From a virus: a DNA stretch of 35,867 nt. Location of the stretch: positions 1-35,867 of IMG/VR virus record IMGVR_UViG_3300025280_000087, one strand, 5' to 3'. This document shows positions 29,423 through 35,867 of this stretch, piece by piece. Both the position numbers and the translations under genes were made by a program. The notes under the pieces are model-generated. The model searched no databases. It had not been told where the DNA came from and saw only the letters and a program-made list of their open reading frames with translations. Within the stretch, counting starts at the first letter, position 1. Each line of letters begins with the position of its first letter.

Positions 29423-29425
29423 TGG

Positions 29426-29605
29426 TCAATAATCTGCCAACCGGTGAGCGATCTTTGTGCCGCCTTTGGGTCTGGCCGGCTTCGATATCCTGCGCAGCAT
29501 CGGCTTGCCACAGTTCGCGCAGTCCGGCGCGTCATCAATGGCACGAAGCGCGCGCAGTTCGCAGACCAGCGTGCCGCAGCCGCACCCGTATTCGATTAGC
29601 GGCAC
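29426..29605 (-). CDS. FmdB-like zinc-ribbon protein
   Basis: A 59-aa protein beginning MPLIEYGCGCGTLVCE, with CANCGKPM downstream and a basic tail (RRISKPARPKGGTK). The MPxxEYxC...C..CG start is typical of FmdB-type zinc ribbons. GTG 29605 has GGAGG five bases ahead and overlaps the end of the NeuB gene by ten bases. Function unknown; it ends the nonulosonate cassette. Confidence 0.7.
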   Translation of the reverse strand: MPLIEYGCGCGTLVCELRALRAIDDAPDCANCGKPMLRRISKPARPKGGTKIAHRLADY

Positions 29606-30621
29606 AAAGCCTCCGTAATGATGGTGCCCGCTGGCGTGTTCGCGGTGAGCGTCTGCCCGACCAACACGTGCCGGTCGACCCACCTATGGCCCGTGCCCGG
29701 GCTGAGTAGCGTGATGTGCGACTCAGTGAGCACGGTGCCCGCTGGCAAGTCGGCAGACGTGGCACAGGACCGCTCGAGCTTTCGCCTCGCGTGTTCGCTC
29801 GCGGGGTGGCGGTCGATGTGCCCCGAACCCATCGCCAGCTCGGTGTTGCGGATGTCGCGCACCATCCTCCACAGCCCGTCACGCGCGAGGCTGCCGGCGT
29901 GGTCCGTGCCGCGCATCGACCTGTCGAGCGTCACATGCTTCTCGATGACCGTGGCGCCAAGGGCTACGGCAGCGACCGCTGCAACAATGCCCTGCGAGTG
30001 GTCCGAGTAGCCGACCGGGAAGCCGAAGTGCGAAAGTGTGTCCAGACACCGCAAGTCGAGTGCCCTGAAGTGTGCCGGATACGACGACACGCAGTGCAGC
30101 AGCGTGATGTCGTCGTGATAGTCGACCACGGTAGCAATTGCGTCTGTGATATCGGTGACCGATGCCATCCCCGTGCTCATGATCATGGGCACACCCGTCT
30201 CTGCCATTCGCTCGAGCAGCGGCAGGTTCGTCAGGTCGCGGCTCGCGACCTTCAAGCGATCCGGCGTGAACGTCAGCCAATCGACGCACCTTGGCGCGCA
30301 CAGCGTCTCCACGAAGTCGAGCCCGTGCGCTTTTGCGTACGTGTAGAGCTCCGCGTGTTCGGCAGGCGACAACTCGAGCGCAGTGCGGTGCTCGCCGTAC
30401 GTCGCGCCGAATGCGTGCGGGTTATCGTACGCCTTCGCCATCATCTCAGGTGTGCATTCGTGCTCGAGGTCGCGCATCGTGAACTTGACCGCATCCACAC
30501 CGCGCGTGTCAGCATTCGGGGAGTGGTCCGGCGTTGGGCGCACGCACATGTCTATCAGCGCCTTCGCCATCGTCAGCGAGCCGCTATGATTCTGGCCGAT
30601 CTCAGCCACGATATACGTCAC
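29596..30621 (-). CDS. neuB: nonulosonate (sialic-acid-type) synthase
   Basis: A 341-aa NeuB-family enzyme that condenses phosphoenolpyruvate with an N-acyl hexosamine to make a nine-carbon acid sugar. VAEIGQNHSGS near the start, GVDAVKFT, LDFVETLCAP, LKVASRDLTNLPLL, MIMSTGMAS, LLHCVSSYPA, GYSDHSQGI and EKHVTLDRSMRGTDHAGSL are family blocks. The C-terminal SAF (antifreeze-like) domain is present (AGTVLTESHITLLSPG, RHVLVGQTL). Whether the product is Neu5Ac, legionaminic, pseudaminic or another acid cannot be read. GTG 30621 overlaps the HAD gene stop. Intact catalytic motifs suggest a working enzyme. Confidence 0.92.
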   Translation of the reverse strand: MTYIVAEIGQNHSGSLTMAKALIDMCVRPTPDHSPNADTRGVDAVKFTMRDLEHECTPEMMAKAYDNPHAFGATYGEHRTALELSPAEHAELYTYAKAHGLDFVETLCAPRCVDWLTFTPDRLKVASRDLTNLPLLERMAETGVPMIMSTGMASVTDITDAIATVVDYHDDITLLHCVSSYPAHFRALDLRCLDTLSHFGFPVGYSDHSQGIVAAVAAVALGATVIEKHVTLDRSMRGTDHAGSLARDGLWRMVRDIRNTELAMGSGHIDRHPASEHARRKLERSCATSADLPAGTVLTESHITLLSPGTGHRWVDRHVLVGQTLTANTPAGTIITEALCR

Positions 30622-30926
30622 ACCGTCGACTCCCCGAAAAAACGCACATCACTCACAGCGCGGTCATCGACGTACACGTCCGCGGCAAGCTTATGACCGA
30701 CCCGAAGCTGGTGGTACTTGAGCCCCCAGCCGTCTATCTGCTGTCGGGTGCGCAGTGCCCAGAGCTGACCCGTGCCAGAGCCGCGGGCGGTGTCAATGGT
30801 GATGAAATTGCCGGCTTCGTATAGCCCATTCACCACTGCGATGCGGGCAAGTAGAGGCTCGGCCTGCATGTAGTCGCTCGAGTCGGCAGTACACAGCGTG
30901 CCGTCAAGGTCGAACACGTACCTCAC
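30618..30926 (-). CDS. short HAD-superfamily phosphatase
   Basis: A 102-aa HAD hydrolase. Motif I is VFDLDGTLC at the start, motif II is ITIDTARG, and motif III/IV is GHKLAADVYVDDRAV. It has no cap domain, like the short sugar-phosphate phosphatases found in surface-polysaccharide loci. Here it would remove a phosphate from an intermediate of nonulosonate synthesis, or act as a KdsC-type enzyme; the substrate is inferred from the neighbours. GTG 30926 overlaps the upstream stop as GTGA, and the longer ORF is a shadow. Confidence 0.82.
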   Translation of the reverse strand: MRYVFDLDGTLCTADSSDYMQAEPLLARIAVVNGLYEAGNFITIDTARGSGTGQLWALRTRQQIDGWGLKYHQLRVGHKLAADVYVDDRAVSDVRFFGESTV

Positions 30927-31573
30927 GACGCCGCCGCAAGCAGCCGCGCCACCTTCAAGTCGAAGGGCGTGTCGATGTCCCAGGATCGTTCCGCAGGCAT
31001 GTAGTAGCCGCGCGTCTGTGGCCCGAAGTATCCGCCAGCCGTCCTCCATGCCGAGCACCACGCAGCGTAAACCGCACCATTGACCACCATGCGCCGAGCC
31101 CAATACTGGCGCGGGTGACACCAGTCGGCAGACATGTGCCGGATGACGTTGCCGTCCCACAACTCCACTAGCGTGCTCGGGTACTCAGCCGGCGCAGTCA
31201 TGGACACGACCGCGGTGCCATCGTTCAGCATATCCAGACAGCCGTCTATGTCCTCTGACGTTCTGAACGGGCACGTCGGGAATAGCCGCACAATGATGTC
31301 GGGCTCGCCCACCTCCGCGAGCACGTGCCGCTCTACGTCCTCCACCGTGTAGCTGCCGTCACCTGTCGCGAGTTCAGGCGGGCGTTGCACTACCTCCACA
31401 TCTGGGTAAGCGAGGTCTGCATAGTCGGTCGTGACCACTATGCGCGTCACAGCCGCGCCGCGAGCTGCGTCGATTGCACGCTCGAGCAGTGTACGCCCAC
31501 CCACTCGCTGCAAGTTCTTGTCCGGTATCCCTGCGCTACCCGCTCGAGCGGGGATGATTGCCAATGTGTCCAT
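30923..31573 (-). CDS. neuA: CMP-nonulosonate cytidylyltransferase
   Basis: A 216-aa enzyme of the NeuA/PseF/KdsB nucleotidyltransferase group that activates the acid sugar with CTP. The signature AIIPARAGSAGIPDKNLQ, then LLERAIDAA, IVVTTDYADLA, TVEDVERHVL, IIVRLFPTCPFRTSEDID and a C-terminal SWDIDTPFDLKVA (the D-x-D metal site) are all present. GGAGGCAG precedes ATG 31573. Substrate choice (Neu5Ac, Leg, Pse) is not resolved. It opens the three-gene cassette immediately behind the portal gene. Confidence 0.9.
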   Translation of the reverse strand: MDTLAIIPARAGSAGIPDKNLQRVGGRTLLERAIDAARGAAVTRIVVTTDYADLAYPDVEVVQRPPELATGDGSYTVEDVERHVLAEVGEPDIIVRLFPTCPFRTSEDIDGCLDMLNDGTAVVSMTAPAEYPSTLVELWDGNVIRHMSADWCHPRQYWARRMVVNGAVYAAWCSAWRTAGGYFGPQTRGYYMPAERSWDIDTPFDLKVARLLAAAS

Positions 31574-31591
31574 CTGCCTCCTGCGTGGTGT

Positions 31592-33613
31592 CTATCCCGC
31601 CACAACTGTGCAGTCACAACCTCTGTGCGCGGGCGGGTGGCCTACGTTTCGCTTCGGTTTCAGCGGCGTGTCGGCGCCTTCCGGCTGGAACTCTTCGCCC
31701 TCACTAAGAAACGCGCCGGAACCGCCCACACGTTTCCCGTTCAGCGCGCGGCAATAGGGGCAGGTGTCCCCGAGCGCGCGCCACACAGCCGCGAACCCCG
31801 CCAGCGAGAAGACGAGTTTCGCGATACCGTCACCGAGCTGGACGGGCTCAGATGCGGCGTACCGCGCTGCACGCGGCTTCGACTCGCCAGCACCCTCGTC
31901 CCACTCTGCCAACCGGAGGTCAATGGCGGAACCAATGTCATCGGACTCGCGCACGATCTGCTGGAGCTGGCCGCGGCTTGACGCCGAGTATCGGTCACTA
32001 AACGACTGCGTGTACATCTCGCTGAACTCGCGCACGTCAGGCGCGGCACGGTCGATCTCAGCAGCGGCAGCACTCGCAACCGCGTCACCGTACGACACGA
32101 ACAGCGCGCCGAACTGCGAGCGCACGAACTCGGGATGTTCACCGAAGTAGAAGTCGTCCAGCCACGCAGAGAACTGGCTGGAATCACGAGCCCACGCCCT
32201 GCGCACGTTGCGGATCTCGCCGCGCACCATCCGCGCCGCGGCATCACTGAACAGCGGAGCGAACGACGCACGCAGCCCGATGCGTTGCGTGTGGCTGCGC
32301 TTCTCGGTTCTGTCATCGCGTTGCTCGGGCTTCGCGACCGCCACGCCCTGCTCTGCCAGTATCAGCTCTGCACGCTCGGCCACCGTCAGGTCATCCACCG
32401 CGTCCAGCGGGATCATGTTGACCTGTATGAACGTTCTGTCGCCGCCTGCTATCGGATTGTCGTTCTCCTTCGCGCGAATCTCGTTGGGCGTGATGCTGCC
32501 CGTCTGCATCCGCGTCATGTAGAACGCGCCGCGCTTCTCAACGTCGCCGCGCAGCCGGCCCGCACGCACATACTCGACGTACATGCCATCCGCGCGCTCT
32601 GCGTCGGTCAGCAGCCTGGTGGTCATCGCTTGCTCGTCACGAACCAGCCACGGGTCCAACGTGTCCTGCATAAAATCAATGTTCTGCTCTTCGATGTTGC
32701 TGAAGCTGGCGTCGGACAAATCGCCAATCTTGTGCGGCGCGATACGGAACCAGCGCGCGACCTCGCGCACTTGGAACTCTCTGGTGTCCAACATCTGCGA
32801 GTCTTCGGCTGACAGGCCAATTTGCTGCCACTCCACGCCTTCCTCGAGCACCGCGACACGGTGAGAGTTCGCGTTGCCGCCCTGCGCCGCGTCCCACTGC
32901 GCCTTCAACCGCTTGCCAGCATCCACAGACAGCGACTCGGGATGGCTCAGAATCCCTGCGGGGCGTGAGCCGTTGGAAAAGAAGCGGGAACCGTATTCCT
33001 CGGTAGCCAGGCCCAGCGCGAAGCTCTCGCGCGCGTGTTGCAGCACCGACCAGCCTACGATTCCATCACCACCCATCGCCGGCACATTGAGCATCCTGTC
33101 AGCCGGCACGGACTCCTCCACGTCGCCACCCGTGACGAGGTAGAATAGCGTCCCGTCCCGGTCACGTCTCGGCTCGACCGCAGTGGGTGGGATCAACCAC
33201 AACTCGACCACTCTGCCCCTGCCGTCGCGGATGATCTCAGCGTATTTGTTGCCGCGGAGCAGCTGGTGTCCCGTCCCCGCCTCGCGGTACGCTATCGCGG
33301 TCATCTCAGGATTCGGCGCGTCGTGTAGCACACCCCAAAGCGGATGCTGGCGCACCTCGCCAATCACACCGCTGGCGTTTTTCTGGTAGAGTTTGAGCGG
33401 CAGGCTTCCTACCGCTGACGCAATCACGTTAGTCGCTGCCCACACAGCGGACAGGTTCAAAGCCTTCGCCTGGTTGACGCGCACACCCGCAGCCGTTTGT
33501 CCACCACCACCGAACACGTCGAGCCACGTCGTGATACCATCCGACAGCGGAACGTTCGGGTTCTCGAGCGCGTCGAATCGCCGCTCCATCGTCTCGTAAA
33601 GTCCCACGATCAC
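31592..33613 (-). CDS. portal protein fused to a MuF-like domain
   Basis: A 673-aa protein. Residues 20-400 are an HK97-type portal: VNQAKALNLSAVWAATNVIA, GSLPLKLYQK, GNKYAEIIRDGRGRV, ILSHPESLS, MLDTREFQVREVARWF and ITPNEIRAKEN. A hinge follows (KPEQRDDRTEKR). Residues 450-673 resemble the Mu gpF/SPP1 gp7 minor head protein, ending in CPYCRALNGKRV and HPPAHRGCDCTVV, the MuF zinc-like motif. In most phages these are separate genes. Start is GTG 33613, next to the previous TAG. The portal forms the dodecameric vertex for packaging; the MuF part would lie inside the head. Confidence 0.88.
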   Translation of the reverse strand: MIVGLYETMERRFDALENPNVPLSDGITTWLDVFGGGGQTAAGVRVNQAKALNLSAVWAATNVIASAVGSLPLKLYQKNASGVIGEVRQHPLWGVLHDAPNPEMTAIAYREAGTGHQLLRGNKYAEIIRDGRGRVVELWLIPPTAVEPRRDRDGTLFYLVTGGDVEESVPADRMLNVPAMGGDGIVGWSVLQHARESFALGLATEEYGSRFFSNGSRPAGILSHPESLSVDAGKRLKAQWDAAQGGNANSHRVAVLEEGVEWQQIGLSAEDSQMLDTREFQVREVARWFRIAPHKIGDLSDASFSNIEEQNIDFMQDTLDPWLVRDEQAMTTRLLTDAERADGMYVEYVRAGRLRGDVEKRGAFYMTRMQTGSITPNEIRAKENDNPIAGGDRTFIQVNMIPLDAVDDLTVAERAELILAEQGVAVAKPEQRDDRTEKRSHTQRIGLRASFAPLFSDAAARMVRGEIRNVRRAWARDSSQFSAWLDDFYFGEHPEFVRSQFGALFVSYGDAVASAAAAEIDRAAPDVREFSEMYTQSFSDRYSASSRGQLQQIVRESDDIGSAIDLRLAEWDEGAGESKPRAARYAASEPVQLGDGIAKLVFSLAGFAAVWRALGDTCPYCRALNGKRVGGSGAFLSEGEEFQPEGADTPLKPKRNVGHPPAHRGCDCTVVAG

Positions 33614-33757
33614 CTAAGCCTTTCGGATTCTGAGCCCGAGATAGGCCAAGTAGGCGCCTCCAAGCGCCAGCCCTACCCGCCAGTCGATTGCAGCTACGCC
33701 AACCGCAGCTGCTATGCCGCCTCCGTAAATGTGCCAGTCACGTATATCGAACTTCAC
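33614..33757 (-). CDS. 47-aa membrane protein between TerL and portal
   Basis: A short gene starting GTG 33757 on the TerL stop (GTGA) and ending at TAG 33614, one base before the portal GTG. KFDIRDWHIYGGG leads into two short hydrophobic segments, IAAAVGVAAI and VGLALGGAYLAYLGL, with a basic RIRKA end. A small two-helix membrane protein; role unknown. Confidence 0.65.
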   Translation of the reverse strand: MKFDIRDWHIYGGGIAAAVGVAAIDWRVGLALGGAYLAYLGLRIRKA

Positions 33758-35418
33758 AGTACCAGCAGCTCGCCGGCTTCGTATTTGCTTTCGCGCGGCC
33801 CCTCGTCAGCGAGCGCCCTGCCCATCGCGATAATCAGTGCGACCGCCGGGTCAATCTTCTTTTCACGCGACTCTTTGCGCGGGAACACGTTGTCGTTGCG
33901 GTCCTCTTGCGCTGTCACGTTGCCGATAGCCCACGACAGCACTGGATTGCCGTCGTGGTGAATTCGCCCGTCTTCAATAAGCGCCTGAATCATCTTCATC
34001 GGCTCCGACAGGTTCTTGGCTGTCATGTGGACCTCGACAGCCTCCAGGCCAGCGTTCATGATGTGCGTGGTGACTTGTGCGGCGTTCCATGGGTCCGTGC
34101 CCACCTGCATAACCCGCACCTGTTCGGCTGAGTCGATGATGTCGGCCTCGACATAATCGTAGTCGGTCAGGTTGCCAGGTGTCGCGAGCAGATGCCCCTG
34201 GCTCGACCAGCCGTAGTAATGCCGGTTCTCCGCGGGTTTCGTCTGCTCTTCTGGGAGGTAGTAGCGCCCGAAGACGTAGAAGTGCATCGCACCCTCAAGC
34301 TCTCGCTTGAACACCCACAGCACAGCCGTGAGGTCGAGCTTCGCCGCGAGGTCCACACCCAGCCAACTCTGCTCGCCTTCGAACTGGTCGAACGTAAGGC
34401 CCGGATCGCCTAGCTGGCGCCACTTCTCGAGGTTGAAGTACGGACTGCCGGCGGTCACCCACACGTTCAAGTGTTTCGTCTTGAACGTCGACTGTTTGCG
34501 CGGATTGTTGATCGCGTCCCGCTGCTGCGAACGCAGATGGTCAGCGAACAGCGAGACACCGATGTTTGGGTTCGCCATCACTAACGCCTCTTCGCTCGTC
34601 CAGTCCACGCCCTCGTCTATCGTGTAGATGACGCCAAAGAAGTCTGGATTATCTACCGTGCCCTCGAGGATGTCGATGAGTTCGCCGCGGAGCGCGTAAC
34701 ATGGGCCAGCGGTATCGGAACCCGCAGTGGTGATGACCCACGCCATCGGCTGCTCGCGCGAGCCCATGCCCGTCAACATCGTGTCGTACTGCTCCGACGT
34801 TGAGTGCTCGTGATACTCGTCTGTGATGCTGAAGTGGGGTGAAGCTCCGTCGCCTGGCTTGCCGATTAGCGGCTCGAACTTCGCGTTGACTCCGAGCCGT
34901 GAGAGGTTCTTAGCGTTCACGTCGATGCCGTAGTGTGCCACCAGGGGCGCGGTGGATTTCGCCATCAGACGAGCAGGGCCGAACACTTCCCAAGCCTGCT
35001 TTTCTGTCGTCGCACCCGAGTAGATTTCGGCACCGAACTCGCCGTCCTCGGTGAACATATAGTTTCCTAGCGCAGCCGTGCCCGTGCTCTTCGCGTTCTT
35101 CCTTGGCACCTCGACGTAGACCCGGCGGAATCTGCGTTTACCGTCTTTTCGCATCCAGCCGAACGGCACCAGATAGGTGAAGCACTGCCATTCCTCGAGC
35201 TTCAACCGCTCGCGCCGGTCAGCCCACACACCTTTCACGTGGGGCATCAGCTCCATGTAGGCGCCGAGCTTGTTGGCAGCTTTCGCATCCCACACGAACA
35301 CGCCAGCCTCGAGGTCATCGAGATGACGCTGACACGCCAGCCGCACGAGCCGGCACGCGATTGCCCTACCATCGACCACATCCTGAGCGTAGCCGGTGGC
35401 GCGGTCGGCGTACGTCAA
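33754..35418 (-). CDS. large terminase subunit, HK97 type
   Basis: A 554-aa packaging motor. The ATPase domain shows VPRKNAKSTGTAALG (Walker A, about residues 104-112), SITDEYHEH (Walker B) and AWVITTAGSD (motif III). The nuclease domain carries GVDLAAKLDLTAV and a later VGTDPWNA, with EKKIDPAVALIIAMGRAL near the end. It belongs to the Terminase_1 group associated with cos packaging. It begins with TTG 35418 overlapping the TerS stop (TTGA). Confidence 0.93.
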   Translation of the reverse strand: MTYADRATGYAQDVVDGRAIACRLVRLACQRHLDDLEAGVFVWDAKAANKLGAYMELMPHVKGVWADRRERLKLEEWQCFTYLVPFGWMRKDGKRRFRRVYVEVPRKNAKSTGTAALGNYMFTEDGEFGAEIYSGATTEKQAWEVFGPARLMAKSTAPLVAHYGIDVNAKNLSRLGVNAKFEPLIGKPGDGASPHFSITDEYHEHSTSEQYDTMLTGMGSREQPMAWVITTAGSDTAGPCYALRGELIDILEGTVDNPDFFGVIYTIDEGVDWTSEEALVMANPNIGVSLFADHLRSQQRDAINNPRKQSTFKTKHLNVWVTAGSPYFNLEKWRQLGDPGLTFDQFEGEQSWLGVDLAAKLDLTAVLWVFKRELEGAMHFYVFGRYYLPEEQTKPAENRHYYGWSSQGHLLATPGNLTDYDYVEADIIDSAEQVRVMQVGTDPWNAAQVTTHIMNAGLEAVEVHMTAKNLSEPMKMIQALIEDGRIHHDGNPVLSWAIGNVTAQEDRNDNVFPRKESREKKIDPAVALIIAMGRALADEGPRESKYEAGELLVL

Positions 35419-35819
35419 TCCACGACCCCAAGAGCACCGAACGGGTTCGCCTCTGGTGGCTCGCCTGCTGCCGACACACCTCCGCGCCCTGCTGGAGTCA
35501 TCCCGAATCGGTCTAGCATCATCCGAAGCTGCGTCACTTCGGCGGCTGTCGGCACCTCACCTCGGTCCCATGTCTGCCGGCTGGCTCCGTGATAGTTCGC
35601 TAGCAGGCAAAAGGCGTCCAAGTCGGGGGCAGTCATCACACGTTGCGCCTCGAGCTGCGGCATGTTGCGATTCCAGAACTCGACGGCTTCGGCTGACGCG
35701 AGCGGCCAGGGCGGCTTAGCGCCCGTCGTCACCCTGAACTCGGGTTCTGAGCCGTCGCGATCCTTGCGCGATGTGCCCTGCAACACCTTCAGCGCCTTCG
35801 GCTTCCGTGGGTTCGCCAT
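35415..35819 (-). CDS. small terminase subunit, P27-like
   Basis: A 134-aa protein beginning ANPRKPKALKVLQGTSRKD, a typical P27-family start, followed by AEAVEFWNRNMPQLEA and LDAFCLLANYHG helices. It recognises the packaging site and loads TerL. ATG 35819 is preferred, with GTG 35822 directly ahead as an alternative. Confidence 0.88.
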   Translation of the reverse strand: MANPRKPKALKVLQGTSRKDRDGSEPEFRVTTGAKPPWPLASAEAVEFWNRNMPQLEAQRVMTAPDLDAFCLLANYHGASRQTWDRGEVPTAAEVTQLRMMLDRFGMTPAGRGGVSAAGEPPEANPFGALGVVD

Positions 35820-35823
35820 CACG

Positions 35824-35844
35824 CGCCACCCGATTCCCGTGGCG
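35824..35844. repeat. hairpin in front of TerS
   Basis: CGCCAC (35824-35829) and GTGGCG (35839-35844) are exact inverted copies nine bases apart, five bases upstream of the TerS start. With the hairpin at 2-20 it lies in the proposed cos region. Confidence 0.4.
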
Positions 35845-35867
35845 GGGTGCCCAGATCTCCAAGTGAC

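Noticed and set aside
29716-30696. 326-aa plus-strand ORF.
   Set aside because: It is antisense to the NeuB gene, which has all family motifs; the ORF has no recognisable domain and is rich in Arg, His and Val as shadows are.

Overview
The window looks like a complete, circularly permuted genome of a temperate siphovirus (tailed phage with a long non-contractile tail), cut open between its HNH endonuclease and small terminase genes. HNH lies at the left end (42-356) and TerS-TerL-portal at the right end, all on the minus strand. Joining the two ends gives the usual HNH-TerS-TerL-portal order with about 85 non-coding bases, a likely cos region, between HNH and TerS. No host flanking genes are visible. 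The DNA is GC-rich (about 60% by eye) and starts often carry AGGAGG-type ribosome sites. A GH108-type endolysin and a spanin-like protein suggest a Gram-negative host, but the host cannot be named from the sequence.

Layout in the direction of transcription. Nearly everything is on the minus strand; only two XRE repressors (11373-12002) are on the plus strand. The leftward early operon runs from a divergent control region (11284-11372): a small RHH-like protein, short unknown and zinc-binding proteins, a fused ssDNA-binding-like protein, an HNH protein, a conserved recombination-module protein, a 270-bp array of 55 NNGCC units, a winged-helix protein, a VRR-NUC nuclease and a tyrosine integrase. 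Beside the integrase lies half of a tRNA-Leu(CAA), a probable attP. Next come an internally deleted cytosine methyltransferase, a SNF2 helicase, an N4/N6 DNA methyltransferase, an XF1762-type protein and a replisome-organiser-like protein with 11-bp phased CTAG repeats beside it. Genes are coupled by ATGA/GTGA overlaps.

The late region follows across the joined ends: HNH, TerS, TerL, a small membrane protein, a portal-MuF fusion, then a three-gene nonulosonate (sialic-acid-like) cassette: CMP-sugar synthetase, HAD phosphatase, NeuB-like synthase. It occupies the place where the prohead protease usually sits. A palindrome and a terminator-like hairpin lie before the HK97-type major capsid gene. 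A Rossmann-like protein that could be the matching glycosyltransferase comes after it. Then come connectors, tail tube, a tail chaperone with a GGGAAAC -1 frameshift site, a gp10-like protein, tape measure, tail tip and fibre genes. The prohead protease is displaced into the tail region. A holin/spanin/GH108 lysis cassette, two zinc ribbons, a secreted HExxH protein and a metallophosphoesterase end the strand, converging on the repressors.

The most unusual points are the pentameric NNGCC array, the nonulosonate cassette inside the head module with the displaced protease, the methyltransferase lacking its catalytic core, the half-tRNA attP and a strong excess of CTCGAG.
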